This document shows positions 25,826-36,280 of a stretch of DNA of 64,000 bases, one piece after another (the stretch's first letter is position 1; every line of letters starts with the position of its first letter). The notes under the pieces were generated by a model. That model was not told where the DNA came from. It saw only the letters and a program-made list of their open reading frames with translations, and made no database searches. The position numbers were made by a program, and so were the translations under genes. Source of the DNA: Acetobacterium sp965140355 (GTDB taxonomy: Bacteria > Bacillota > Clostridia > Eubacteriales > Eubacteriaceae); NCBI GenBank assembly GCA_965140355.1, contig OZ223191.1:62001-126000 (forward strand). Reading direction: 5' to 3'.

Positions 25826-28714
25826 ATGATTTTAAATAAACGGATTTTTCGCGAACTAAAAGAGAATTGGGTAAGATATGGAGCATTGGCGGTGTTAATC
25901 ATTTTTTCGATCGGATTGGTCGTTAGCATGGCTGGCGCCACAGATGTTGTTAATGAGACCATTGATACTAATAATAAAGAAAATCACTTGGAAGATGGAG
26001 CGTTTTCGGTTTATGTTCCGTTAACCGAAAATCAGATCGTCGAACTTGAAAAGATCGGGGCTAAAACGGAAGCCACTTTCTATGTGGATTTAATGGGGCC
26101 GGAAAAATCGACGCTGCGGCTATTTAAAAACCGTGATAATATCAATACCATTGCGCTTGAAGAGGGCAGATTGGCCGAGCAAATCGGTGAAATTGTGTTG
26201 GAAAAACATTATGCCGAAAAGCATGGCATTCAGGTGGGACAGTCCCTCGCGGTGGGTCAAAAAAACTATTTGGTAACCGGAATCGGAACAGTGCCGGATT
26301 ATTCCAATGTTGTTCAAAATGTCTCCGATGTATTGGCGGATTTGAAACAATTCAGTATCGGGTTTGTCGCCGAAACGGAATTTAATCAGTTGATCGAAAA
26401 AGAACTCAATGTTGAATATAATTATAGTTATCAGTTAGAAGGAGCATTGACCGATACAGAACTTAAAGAAAAATTGCTTGATCTTGATTTTGATAAAAGC
26501 AAGGTGACGAATAAGTATATGAAAGAGATCATCAATACCATTGAAAAAGGTAAAAATGATTTGTCAAATGGGGTTAATGATTTAGCGGAGGGAACACAAA
26601 CGCTGGCAAGTGGGACCAGCTCCGTTAAAAAAGGAACCGATGAATTGACCGATGGAGCAACTCGTTTAGCGGATGGAGCTAACCAATTAAGTTCAGGGTT
26701 AAAAGCATTAACAGCTTCTAATGCGACTTTAAATAAAGCGGCTGATGATGTTTTTCAGGGGATGATTGCGCAGGTAAACAGTGAACTTAAAAAAATGGGG
26801 ATAACGATCACCGTAACCGGCGATAATTATGAATCAACGATTGAGACCTTAATGCAATCCGGTGACGGTGCAGAGACAAATTCAGTGGCAGCTCTGAACA
26901 CGATGAAAACACAACTGGATAGTTACAAAACTTTTAAAGCGGGTCTAAAAGCTTATACGACTGGTGTTGAATCGGCTTATTCGGGGTCCGCAGAACTGTC
27001 AACGGGAGTGGATCAGCTATATCAAGGTGGCGTGTCTTTAGCGAAGGGGATGGATACCTTAAGTAGCGGTGCCGTGGCGTTAAACAGCGGAATGGGCGAA
27101 TTTAAGAACCAGGTAACTAATTTTATTAATGAAAATATGGATTATCAATATGTTAATCTGATCACTTTTTTAGAAGCTGATAATAATCAACGGATTACAA
27201 GTTGTAAAAGCGATGCTGCGATTAATAAAAACTCCGCTTTAATTGCCGGGATTATTGTGATTACGTTAATGGCCTATATGATTTCAGTATTTGTCATTCA
27301 CACCATCGATAAAGAAAGTGCGGTTATTGGGGCTTTATATTCAATGGGGTATGTAAAAAAAGAATTGCGGAGACATTTTATGATCCTGCCACTGCTCGTT
27401 GTTACAGTTGCGGCAATGATAGGGACAGGTTTGGGATTTTTGCTGATCGGGGAAAATATTAAAGAAAATGTTGCTTATTATTCTTACCCGACTTATACCA
27501 TGATTTTTCCACCATACCTTTTGGTTTATGGGATTTTAATACCAATATTGATCGCTTTAATGGTAAACTATTTGGTGATCAATAATAAATTATCAATGGC
27601 ACCGCTTAAACTGCTCAGACGAGAAAAGAAACAACATCAATTGACAACACTTGATTTAAAAGAGATGGACTTTATTAATCGCTATCGGATTCGTCAATTG
27701 ATGCGAGAGATTCGGGTCAACATCACGTTGTTTTGGGGATTGTTTATCGCCATTTTATTGATGGTTTTTGGATTTAGCATCGATGGTAGTATTAATACTT
27801 ACGTGAATCGTGTGGCAACGGACGTTGAATATAATTATCTTTATTTGCTAAAATATCCGATGGAAGTGGCCCCTGCTGACGCTACAAAAGCTTATGCCGA
27901 GTCTTTAGCGGCAAAGCTCTATTTGACCGGGGGAACGATGGATGTTACTATTATGGGGATTGATAATCAAAATCCTTATTTTGATTTTTCAGTGGATGGT
28001 CAAAAAAATGACGTGGTTATTTCGGATTCCGTGGCGAACAAGTTTGGTTATCGAGTCGGGGATGTGATTACGTTATCGGACAATCTCAAAGATCAAAATT
28101 ACAATTTTACGGTCAAAAAAGTTGTCAATTACGCGAGTGGTCTTTATCTTTTTATGGACATTCAAGATATGCGTGATTTGTTTGGACAAGAAGAAGATTA
28201 TTATAATACCCTTATGTCGGATCATGAATTGGATATTGAAACGGGACGGATTGCCACAGTCATAACAGTCGATAAAATGGTTGATGCAGCCAGACAAATG
28301 TTCACGATGATGTATGGGTTGGTGGTTACAATTCTGGGAGCTTCAATACTACTTTTTGTAATTGTGATGTATTTATTACTGAAAATGATGATTGATAAAG
28401 CGACGTTTAGTATTTCATTAATTAAGGTGTTTGGTTATGATGAAAAAGAAATAAAAAAGCTGTATCTTAGCACGACCTTTTATACTGTCGTGATCTCAAC
28501 CCTGATTGCGATTCCGATTAGTAAAATGATTATTAATCAGGTTTATCCATACATGATAGCCAATGTTTCAGCGGGAATGAAAGCAACAATCACACCGCAG
28601 TCTTATTTGATTATGGCAGCGATTATTTTAAGTGCGTACACCATTGTTAATTTTATGGTTGGTCGGCACTTAAAAAAGATTTCGTTGGTTGAAATTTTAA
28701 AAGTCAGAGAATAA
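25826..28714 (+). CDS. Large FtsX-type ABC permease with repeat-rich extracellular domain
   Basis: A 962-residue permease. A first helix (about 15-37) is followed by a large external domain (about 38-465), then an FtsX-like three-helix block (about 470-595), a second MacB-like external domain (about 650-815) and a final FtsX block (about 815-960). In the first external region short repeats such as NDLSNGVNDLAEG, SGTSSVKKGTDEL and DGATRLADGANQL form the long helical pattern known from YhgE/Pip-like proteins. ATG 25826 follows the weak GGTAGG; TTG 25820 is also in frame. With its ATPase and TetR it probably exports or resists an envelope-active compound. Confidence 0.9.
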   Translation: MILNKRIFRELKENWVRYGALAVLIIFSIGLVVSMAGATDVVNETIDTNNKENHLEDGAFSVYVPLTENQIVELEKIGAKTEATFYVDLMGPEKSTLRLFKNRDNINTIALEEGRLAEQIGEIVLEKHYAEKHGIQVGQSLAVGQKNYLVTGIGTVPDYSNVVQNVSDVLADLKQFSIGFVAETEFNQLIEKELNVEYNYSYQLEGALTDTELKEKLLDLDFDKSKVTNKYMKEIINTIEKGKNDLSNGVNDLAEGTQTLASGTSSVKKGTDELTDGATRLADGANQLSSGLKALTASNATLNKAADDVFQGMIAQVNSELKKMGITITVTGDNYESTIETLMQSGDGAETNSVAALNTMKTQLDSYKTFKAGLKAYTTGVESAYSGSAELSTGVDQLYQGGVSLAKGMDTLSSGAVALNSGMGEFKNQVTNFINENMDYQYVNLITFLEADNNQRITSCKSDAAINKNSALIAGIIVITLMAYMISVFVIHTIDKESAVIGALYSMGYVKKELRRHFMILPLLVVTVAAMIGTGLGFLLIGENIKENVAYYSYPTYTMIFPPYLLVYGILIPILIALMVNYLVINNKLSMAPLKLLRREKKQHQLTTLDLKEMDFINRYRIRQLMREIRVNITLFWGLFIAILLMVFGFSIDGSINTYVNRVATDVEYNYLYLLKYPMEVAPADATKAYAESLAAKLYLTGGTMDVTIMGIDNQNPYFDFSVDGQKNDVVISDSVANKFGYRVGDVITLSDNLKDQNYNFTVKKVVNYASGLYLFMDIQDMRDLFGQEEDYYNTLMSDHELDIETGRIATVITVDKMVDAARQMFTMMYGLVVTILGASILLFVIVMYLLLKMMIDKATFSISLIKVFGYDEKEIKKLYLSTTFYTVVISTLIAIPISKMIINQVYPYMIANVSAGMKATITPQSYLIMAAIILSAYTIVNFMVGRHLKKISLVEILKVRE

Positions 28715-28857
28715 TTTGAACAAGATAATATGACGATTTTTAGCAGCAAAAGAGTGAGGGTAAGCCCTAAAACGTTGGATTTTAAACTTAAAAAAATTTA
28801 ATTTAGGTGACCATACAATAAGTAGTAAAAGTCAAAAAAGTTTACTGGGAGGTAAAA

Positions 28858-30621
28858 ATGAATAAGAAATTACTGGCTGTGGCTAGCGGCAAAGCGACTG
28901 CGGATATCGTGGTAAAAAATGGAAAAATTGTCAATGTTTATTCGGGCGAAATTTATGAAGGTGGGGTTGCTATCAGTGGCGACACGATTGCGGCGGTTGG
29001 TCAGGTCGACTACACTATTGGCGAAAATACCCAAATAATTGATGCCGAAGGACATTTTATTACGCCCGGTTTTATCGATGGGCATATTCATCCGGAAAGC
29101 ACCAGCCTCGCAATCCGTTCTTTTGCTGAGATTGCCTTAAAACACGGAACCACCATCATCTTCACCGATTTACATGAGGTTGGGGTGGTAGGTGGTCTGG
29201 AAGCCATTGAGGCAGTATTAGAAGAAGCAGCAGCCACTGATTTAAAGTTGTATTTTGTAGTGCCATCACATGTGCCCTTTTCTCCAAATCTAGAAACCAG
29301 TGGTGGTAGTTTTGATTCCGAAATCATAAAAAAAGCATTGACTCGCCAAGATGCAGTGGGTTTGTCGGAGTGTGTTGGGCCTTATATTCTGGCAGGATTT
29401 CCTGATTTACTTGATTCAATGGATGAAACCCTGGCAAGAGGAAAAACTTTGCATGGCCATTTGGCTGATATTGAAGGGCCAGCCCTTAATCTTTGCGCCG
29501 CGGCGGGAATCAGCACTGATCATGAATCACTATCAGGCGAAGATATTGTGGCCAGATTACGTAATGGCCTTCATGTACAAATTCGCGAAGGCTCTGCGGC
29601 CCGGAGTTTGAAAGATGGTTTGAAGCCGATAATCGAGAACGGTTTGGATACGTCGCGGGTTAGTATTGTCACCGATGATCTGCATACTATTGATGCCGTA
29701 AAAAGAGGTCATCTTGATGATGCCGTGCGAACCGCCTTGGAAGCTGGATTAGATTTTGTAACAGCGATCCAATTTGTCAGTTTAAACCCAGCCCGGGCCT
29801 TTGGACTAGATCGAGAAATTGGCGGCTTAGCTCCGGGTAAGCGAGCCGATATCAATATCACTACCGGGGCCGAAGATTTTAAGGTATTGTCAGTGATTTC
29901 TGGAGGAAAACCGATCTTGGCAAATGGGAAGCTGTTGATTTCTTATCCCAAAGCTAAGCATCAATCGATTTTGCTAAACACAATCAAATTAGCAAAACCG
30001 GTGACGGCAGCGGACTTTGTGGTGCGGGTGTCAGAAAAGGCCAAACAGGTAAAGGTAAAAGTGATGGATACCTTACCATGGATTCCCATTACTAACGAAA
30101 GAATCGTTGATCTTCAGGTGGAAAATGGGGTTGTACAAGCAGATCTTGAGCAGGATGTTTTGTATATTGCCCAGGTTGAACGCTACGGAAAAAATGGGAA
30201 TATTGGCAAAGCCTTTATGGGTGGATTTAATCTAAAATCGGGCGCAATCGCATCATCGGTTGGTCATGATAACCATAATATTATCGTTCTTGGAACAAAT
30301 CATGAAGATATGGCCATTGCCGTGAATCGTGTGGCTGAAATTCAAGGGGGACAGGTGGTAGTAAACAACAAAGCGGTGCTAAACGAAGTAGCTTATCCTA
30401 TTTTGGGTTTGTTATCTGATTTGTCGGCAGAAGAATTGGCAAGTCAAAAAGAATCGCTGAACCAGTCGATCCAAACATTGGGATCGGGTATTGCGATTCC
30501 ATTTATGTTTTTGTCTTTTATTTGTTTGGCAGCGATACCGTCCTACGCCGTAACAGACCATGGATTTATTGATGTTCTTAAACAGGAAATAATTGATCCG
30601 ATTCTGGAGATTATGGAATAA
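28858..30621 (+). CDS. ade: Adenine deaminase
   Basis: A 587-residue amidohydrolase with the full adenine deaminase layout. The metal-binding DGHIHPES lies near residues 76-83, LHEVGVVGG near 102-110, GHLADIEG near 200-207, and VTDDLHTIDAVKRGHLDD near 276-293. A C-terminal Ade-specific domain holds GHDNHNIIVLGTN. It converts adenine to hypoxanthine and ammonia in the cytoplasm for purine salvage or use as nitrogen source. GGGAGGT precedes the ATG. A convergent amidohydrolase and an XdhC-like gene follow, suggesting a purine-catabolism neighbourhood. No purine riboswitch was seen upstream. Confidence 0.95.
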   Translation: MNKKLLAVASGKATADIVVKNGKIVNVYSGEIYEGGVAISGDTIAAVGQVDYTIGENTQIIDAEGHFITPGFIDGHIHPESTSLAIRSFAEIALKHGTTIIFTDLHEVGVVGGLEAIEAVLEEAAATDLKLYFVVPSHVPFSPNLETSGGSFDSEIIKKALTRQDAVGLSECVGPYILAGFPDLLDSMDETLARGKTLHGHLADIEGPALNLCAAAGISTDHESLSGEDIVARLRNGLHVQIREGSAARSLKDGLKPIIENGLDTSRVSIVTDDLHTIDAVKRGHLDDAVRTALEAGLDFVTAIQFVSLNPARAFGLDREIGGLAPGKRADINITTGAEDFKVLSVISGGKPILANGKLLISYPKAKHQSILLNTIKLAKPVTAADFVVRVSEKAKQVKVKVMDTLPWIPITNERIVDLQVENGVVQADLEQDVLYIAQVERYGKNGNIGKAFMGGFNLKSGAIASSVGHDNHNIIVLGTNHEDMAIAVNRVAEIQGGQVVVNNKAVLNEVAYPILGLLSDLSAEELASQKESLNQSIQTLGSGIAIPFMFLSFICLAAIPSYAVTDHGFIDVLKQEIIDPILEIME

Positions 30622-30714
30622 ATAATCGCGGGGAACAAAAGGTTTGGGCAGAAATTAAGATCAATTCTGATCGTCTTGTCAAAACCGTGAACGCTGGCAA
30701 ATAAGCGAGAAGAT

Positions 30715-30759
30715 AAAAAAACCACCATGATCGGATCTAATCGATCATGGTGGTTTTTA
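30715..30759. terminator. Bidirectional terminator after adenine deaminase
   Basis: A-tract, ACCACCATGATCG stem, short loop, CGATCATGGTGGT stem and T-tract, placed between convergent genes. Confidence 0.93.
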
Positions 30760-32120
30760 AAATGTTATTGTGGGAAAACGATCGGGAAGATCGATGCCGG
30801 CGCGTTTATAAATGGCGGCGGCACGGGCCTTGGCTTCTTTAAGGATATCCACTTCGTTTAACGTTTGGATGATCCGTTCTTTCATCAGCCATTTGCCATT
30901 ACACAAGGTACTTTCGACATTGGAAGCGTGCATCGAGGTGACCAGATTAGCAATGGGATCATGAAGCGGGAGCATCGAGGCAGAGTTGGGGTTGATAACA
31001 ATCAGATCAGCTTTTTTACCGACCTCAAGGCTGCCATAGAGATCTTCATCAAGGAGTGCTTGGGCACCGTTTTTAGTTGCCATTTGCAATATTTCCTCAG
31101 CTTTCATCACCGTTGGGTCTAAGCGCCAACCCTTATGAATTAAAGAAGTTAGCCAGAGTTCATCGACCATATCCATACGATTGCTGGAAGGGGCGCCATC
31201 GGTTCCGATGGTGACACAAATCCCTTCTTTAAGCATTTTTGGTATTTTGGCAAAGCCTAAAACTCGCATTGCAGCAGCCGGATTATGAGAAACCTTTACT
31301 TGTTTGTCGCGGAATAAGGAAACTTCTTCATCGGTCAACCACACCGTATGAACGGCCAGAAAATTTTTATCCAGGACGCCCAGTCGGTTAAGGTGAGTAA
31401 CGGTCGGTTCGCCATAAACTTCCATCGTATAGTCTATTTCGTCTTTCACTTCAGCAACATGCATATGAAGTCCAACATGATATTTATCGGCCAAGGCTTT
31501 GGATTTTATAATTAAATCATCGGAATTATTGAAAATCGTCCGTAGACCAAACCAAATTTGAACCCGTCCGTCAGCAGTATTATGATATTTTTTGAAATCA
31601 TCTTCCTGTTGATCTAATTCCTCCTGAGTATTGCGTTGCCAGATTTTAGGAAGGCCTTCGCCACAATCCATGACGGATTTAGCTAATTTGGCACGGAGTC
31701 CGGCTTCGCTTACCCCTTTTACCATTCCGCTGACAAATTGTCCACCAGGTTCAGCAAAAGAAGTCACACCGGCGCGGATCTGTTCAAGGCTGCAAAGCAG
31801 GGTGGAGATATAAGAATCCTCTTCGGTCAGGTTGCTTTCATATGGCCAGATCCGTTGATGAAGCCAGGTCAATAAATTGACATCATCCCAAGGCCACGTC
31901 CCAGTTGCTGAGACGTATGAACATGGGTATTAACAAATCCGGGAAGAACATATTTGCCTTCAGCATTGATTGTTTCAGCCGTATTTTTGACGAGTTGATG
32001 ATCCACTTGACCAACAGCGATTATTTGATCGTCTTCGACCAAAATACTGCCATTGGTATAGACTTGATTATTAGCGTTCATCGTAACAATATAGGCATTT
32101 TTAATTAAAATTTGTCCCAT
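30757..32120 (-). pseudogene. MtaD/SsnA-like amidohydrolase, frameshifted
   Basis: A cytosine-based or nucleoside-type deaminase of the amidohydrolase superfamily, about 454 residues once joined. The N-terminal frame has LPGFVNTHVHTSQQLGRGLG with the metal-binding HxH. The second frame has HMHVAEVKDE, AVHTVWLTDEE and GTDGAPSSN. They are separated by a one-base shift at 31887-31889, where a CCC run (GGG on the coding strand) should be one longer. Restoring it gives RGLGDDVNLLTWLHQRIWPYE, the usual family sequence. The family includes SAH/methylthioadenosine and 8-oxoguanine deaminases; substrate not determined. Beside adenine deaminase it probably acts on purines. Sequencing error is likely. 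Confidence 0.85.
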
Positions 32121-32173
32121 GGATAGCTCCTTGTTTAAATGATTTCATATCATTAAAATATGAATTTAACTAC

Positions 32174-32201
32174 ATTATACGCTTAAAAATAAAATTGTCA
32201 A
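32174..32201 (-). promoter_or_regulatory. Promoter of the amidohydrolase gene
   Basis: On the minus strand TTGACA (plus 32196-32201), a 16-bp spacer and TATAAT (plus 32174-32179). A TTCATAT/ATATGAA dyad lies just downstream (about 32144-32163). Confidence 0.75.
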
Positions 32202-32293
32202 TCAACTGATTAGTGTCGATAGCGTTCAGTTAATTTTCGATGTTATCATTGTGAGGATAAAAAAGCGAATAAAAGTCTTTGAAAAAGGCTGCG

Positions 32294-33376
32294 TTATTCA
32301 AAATATTCAATGATGACATCCATAATTCCACCACAGGCCATACCCTCATCTTCGGCAACGATCCCGGTCATATCAACCCTTTGGAACTGATATCCGCCAG
32401 TGGCTATGACATCTCGGGCAGTGGTAATGACGGTGCCTTCACTACAGCCACCACCGATACTTCCCAATAGTTTTCCATAAGGCCAAACGATCATTTTAGC
32501 ACCTTCTTTGCGAGGGACAGAGCCTTTGGTTTTAACAATGGTAATAATAGCTTTGGGAGAATCATCATCTTTTGTGAGTTCATTAATAACATCCGGGTCG
32601 TATTCTGGCCAATGCTGTTTTTTATTGATTGAATTTTCTTTTTTAAAGTTTGAGAAACGACGGTAACTGATTACTTCAGCGATAATTGAGAAAGCAATTT
32701 CATCAGGGGTTACGGCTCCGATTGAAAACCCGATGGGAGAGTTAACGGAATCCAGTTGCTCTTGAGAAAAACCTTCTTCGCGCATTTTTTCCATCACGCC
32801 TTTGACTCGTCGCTTGGAACCGATCATTCCGGTATAAGCCGTTTGGTAGTTTAAAACTTGTCGCAGACAATCCATGTCGTGACGGTGACCTCGAGTAACA
32901 ATAACAATAAAAGTTAGGGGATGGATGTTAATCAGGTCAAAACATTTTTCAAAACTTTCGCAGATAACATTTTGAGCAGTCGGAAAGCGTTGATGATTGG
33001 CAAAAGAGGGGCGATCATCAATAACAGTAACCGTGAAACCGGCCCGGTTACCAAACTCAGCCAAGGGCATGGCAATGTGACCGGCACCGAAAATAATTAA
33101 TTGCGGTTCGGGAAAATAAGGTTCAATTAAAAAGTATTCTTCTGCGATCTGGATAAATTCAAGGATACCCGTTTCAAGCGTTTGGGCGGCTTTTTCGTAG
33201 ATTTGTTTCGGTAAATGGTCATCAAACTTCTGATTTAATAGAGCTTCGGTAGAAATTAGAAACTTTTTGGGAATACTTTTGGATGGGGTTGATGGAGTAC
33301 TCAGATTCGTAACGAGCACCGATTTATTGCCGAGATTCATTTGATCGTATAGCTGTTTATAAACTTCATTGTTCAT
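32294..33376 (-). CDS. XdhC/CoxI-like molybdo-hydroxylase maturation factor, unusual domain order
   Basis: A 360-residue XdhC-family protein. A poorly conserved N-terminal part (about 1-105) precedes a Rossmann domain (about 110-240: LIIFGAGHIAMPLAEFG, VTRGHRHDMDCL, GMIGSKRRV). Next comes a C-terminal XdhC_CoxI domain with GSVPRKEGAKMIVWPYG, GSIGGGCSEG and ACGGIMDVIIE. In standard XdhC the CoxI domain comes first, so this order is permuted or the first copy has decayed. XdhC proteins load the sulfurated molybdenum cofactor into xanthine dehydrogenase-like enzymes, which fits the neighbouring purine genes. No such enzyme is encoded here. GGAGG precedes the ATG. Confidence 0.85.
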   Translation of the reverse strand: MNNEVYKQLYDQMNLGNKSVLVTNLSTPSTPSKSIPKKFLISTEALLNQKFDDHLPKQIYEKAAQTLETGILEFIQIAEEYFLIEPYFPEPQLIIFGAGHIAMPLAEFGNRAGFTVTVIDDRPSFANHQRFPTAQNVICESFEKCFDLINIHPLTFIVIVTRGHRHDMDCLRQVLNYQTAYTGMIGSKRRVKGVMEKMREEGFSQEQLDSVNSPIGFSIGAVTPDEIAFSIIAEVISYRRFSNFKKENSINKKQHWPEYDPDVINELTKDDDSPKAIITIVKTKGSVPRKEGAKMIVWPYGKLLGSIGGGCSEGTVITTARDVIATGGYQFQRVDMTGIVAEDEGMACGGIMDVIIEYFE

Positions 33377-33914
33377 TTTTGCCTCCTCGCAAAGAAAAGT
33401 GAAATCATCGAATTCGGGGATGGTAGGGAAATGGTCGTCTTTATCTCGTTAAAATAAATGGATCATAAATGTTTTTAAGAACATCAATTATTAAGGGTAG
33501 ATTCTTTAAAACGGAAAGAATACTAATAACTCGATTAGGGATTGTAACATGATTAAAAACAAAAGGATTCAGTAAAAGACAACATCAATTATATGATAAA
33601 ATTGAGCTAAAATACAACCATGATCTGAAATTAAAAAATTGTTTAACCATCTGATAAACATGTTTAAATATTTAACAAAATTAGGATCATATATTTGGAA
33701 ATAAAAGCCTGATGGATGAAATAAGTGATAATCAATGTGATATAATAATAAGTAAAAAAGACTTAATTGGATAAAAAAGTTGATTATAACGGAATTGACA
33801 AAGTTCTGATTTTGAAGACTGAAATAGGTGATATTGTTATTGACAACAACGCTTCCTGCAATTAAAATTAAAACATATAGGAAAACTATGAAAAGATATG
33901 GGGGGACAACGGTG
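33377..33914. other. AT-rich intergenic region
   Basis: No convincing gene. A 120-codon minus-strand frame (33569-33931) is low-complexity, hydrophobic by AT bias and overlaps the next gene's start. A TATAAT at 33741-33746 is a possible -10 box without a good -35. Nothing else is clear. Confidence 0.5.
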
Positions 33915-34569
33915 ATGAAAAAATTACTCATTATAAAAACGGGATCGTCAGATCAAGCGGTTATTAATAACTGCGGCGATTGTGATGTACGCATTGCCCG
34001 TTGTATTGGTCTTCTGGATGAAAATATCGATGTGATTTCAGTTTATAAAAATACGGTACCGATTTTGTCGGATGATATTGCCGGAGTTATTATTACCGGT
34101 TCTCCTGCAATGGTAACCAATTTGGAACCTTGGGGAGTTGCAACCTCGCAATGGTTAAAGCAGGTTATTGAAAAGAATATTCCTATTTTAGGTATTTGCT
34201 TTGGACACCAATTACTTGCCCGTATTTTTGGCGGATCGGTTGATTATCATGAATTGGGGAGAAGAAAAGGGCGAGGTTGAGATTAGTCTGACAGAAGCAG
34301 GAAAAAAAGACGCTTTGCTGGGGGTATTACCGGAACGTTTTAGTGCTTATGCGTCGCATCTTCAGACCGTCACCAGGTTACCGCAAAATGCCGTAGTATT
34401 AGCTCAGAATGATTTCGAATCAACGCATGCGTTAAGATTTAAGAAGAATGTTTGGGGAGTTCAGTTCCATCCGGAATGTATTGGTGATATATTCTGTAGT
34501 ACCAAGGAACATCAAACCTATGGGAGGATCTTACTAAAACGTTTTTATGAGTTAGCAATCAATAATTAA
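33915..34569 (+). pseudogene. Class I glutamine amidotransferase, frameshifted
   Basis: About 218 residues when joined: a GuaA-N-like class I glutamine amidotransferase with the nucleophile in GICFGHQ (about 93-99) and the His/Glu pair in VQFHPEC near the end. The reading breaks at a GGGG run (34256-34259). With three Gs the protein continues YHELGEEKGEVEISL and runs to 34569. Such stand-alone domains are usually called GMP synthase-like and may act as gamma-glutamyl hydrolases. ATG 33915 has a GGGGGG-rich site upstream. The frameshift is probably a homopolymer error. Confidence 0.82.
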
Positions 34570-34583
34570 GAGGAGAAAAAAAC

Positions 34584-35351
34584 ATGATATTTTATTTTAC
34601 CGGAACCGGCAACTCGTTGTATGTTGCTAAAACGATTGGTGATAAGCTGGGCGAACAGAGTATTGACATAACGAAGGCGATGAAAGAAAAATCATTTGTT
34701 TATCGGCTTTCAAGCGATGAAAAGATTGGTTTTGTTTTTCCCGTTTATTTTTATGGGGTGCCTTCAATTGTGGCCGATTTTATTGCTGAATTAAAATTGA
34801 ACCAAATCAGGAAAAGGAAATAAAACCTTATGTATTTGGGGTAATGACATGTGGCGGCGGGATGGGTGGGACCCCCAAAATGTTGGAAGCCTTGTTGCAA
34901 AAGTCGGGTTTGCCACTAGACGCTGGATTTGAAATCAAGATGGCCAGCAATTATATTATGATGTACCAACCGACGGCTCCGGATAAGCAAAAAAAGATAC
35001 AACTTTCGGTTGATAAAAAACTAAAAAATATTGTTACGGCCATCACAAATAATAAAAAAGATGATCTAAGCAAACGAAGAAAATCCTTTCTCACTAAAGT
35101 TGCTTACCCTCTTTATATACACGGTCGTAAGACACGACTTTTTTATGTCGATGAAAAATGTAATGGCTGTGGAAAATGCGCCAAAATTTGCCCGGTTTCG
35201 GCCATTCAAATGGAAAATAACAAGCCGATTTGGATTAAGAAACAATGTACACATTGTACGGCCTGTATTAACCGTTTGCCCTCAGGAAGCCATTCAGTAT
35301 GGCAAAAAAACGCCAAAATGGCGACGATTTGAAAATCCAATCCTAAAATAA
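34584..35351 (+). pseudogene. EFR1-type flavodoxin/ferredoxin fusion, two frameshifts
   Basis: A flavodoxin-like domain (YFTGTGNSLYVAK at the N terminus, FPVYFYGVP, TCGGGMGGTP) is fused to a C-terminal 2[4Fe-4S] ferredoxin domain (CNGCGKCAKICP, then CTHCTACINVCP). The gene is spread over three frames. One A is missing from the AAA near 34809 (LNQNQEKEIKPYVF restored). One base is extra near 35270 in AACCGTT (CINVCPQEAIQYG restored). Both cluster sequences are otherwise intact. EFR1 proteins are presumed electron carriers. Two independent errors in one gene point to poor local sequence, or genuine decay. Confidence 0.85.
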
Positions 35352-35524
35352 TTAAGATTTGTTGAAAATCCGCGCTTCATTCTTGACACGTTGAGTTATT
35401 ATTAATAAAATAAGAGATATAAAATAAAACGATATTTAAATAGGATTGATTCTACAGTAATTGTTTTTGGATAACAGTGGATGTTTTTTGGCAAAAAACG
35501 GAAAGTTCAAAACGAGGAAGAAAA

Positions 35525-36199
35525 ATGGAAGCGAATATTAAAGAGCGAATTAAAAAACTGTTAGCCCTTGGTAAAAGTCCTAATCCCAATGAAGCAAATT
35601 ATGCAATTCTAAAAGCAAAAAAACTGATGGTTGAATATAAATTAACAGAGCGGGAATTATTAAGATTCGATGAAAAACCGATTAAAGTCGATAGTGATAT
35701 CTATTATACGACCCGCAGAGAGCACTGGATGACTGGTTTGGCTGATGTCATTTCGGAAAATAATTGCTGTGTATTTTATATGATTACGCCACCGGGGACA
35801 CAACGGCATTATATTATTTTTCATGGTTATGAGGAAGATGCGTTAATTTGTAACAGTATCTTTGCTTATGCGGTTGATTGTGTGCGCTCACAGTTAAAGG
35901 CCATCAAAAAAGCGATGAAACTTGATGAAAAATCAAATGCAATCATTAATGAAGCCTGTGAGACGTATGGTAAAGGTTTTTATGAAGGCCTCGATGATGC
36001 TTATACGGTTCAGGTTTTTGAGCATCAGGAATGGGGTCTGGTGATGACCGTGCCACCGGAAGTCAGAGAAATATTGGTCCCAATGGAACAAGCCCAACAT
36101 AAAGAAAAAAATCATGAAGAAGAACATTATTCTTTTTATGCTCAGGGATACCGGGAAGGAAAGGTTTTTACCGCGCTGGATAAATTAGAAGGCGGTTAA
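35525..36199 (+). CDS. DUF2786 protein
   Basis: A 224-residue soluble protein. Its first ~45 residues (IKERIKKLLALGKSPNPNEANYAILKAKKLMVEYKL) are the DUF2786 signature, a helical segment common in phage and defence-associated proteins. The rest has no recognised motif. ATG 35525 follows GAGGAAGAAAA and is preferred to an upstream in-frame start. It stands alone, closed by its own terminator. Confidence 0.8.
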   Translation: MEANIKERIKKLLALGKSPNPNEANYAILKAKKLMVEYKLTERELLRFDEKPIKVDSDIYYTTRREHWMTGLADVISENNCCVFYMITPPGTQRHYIIFHGYEEDALICNSIFAYAVDCVRSQLKAIKKAMKLDEKSNAIINEACETYGKGFYEGLDDAYTVQVFEHQEWGLVMTVPPEVREILVPMEQAQHKEKNHEEEHYSFYAQGYREGKVFTALDKLEGG

Positions 36200-36238
36200 A
36201 TCAGAAGTTATGTAATGACCCCGATAAATAAGATTAAT

Positions 36239-36280
36239 AAAAACCTGAGCGTTGTAAAAAAAACGATCAGGTTTTTATTT
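36239..36280 (+). terminator. Terminator after the DUF2786 gene
   Basis: AAAAACCTGA (36239-36248) pairs with TCAGGTTTTT (36267-36276), with an inner CGTT/AACG stem and T-rich flank. Confidence 0.88.

Noticed and set aside
28715..28857. Purine riboswitch before adenine deaminase
   Set aside because: No three-way-junction pattern with the conserved loop sequences was visible in the 143-base leader.
33569..33931. 120-codon minus-strand reading frame
   Set aside because: Phe/Ile/Tyr-rich by AT bias, no ribosome binding site, and it overlaps the start of the amidotransferase gene.
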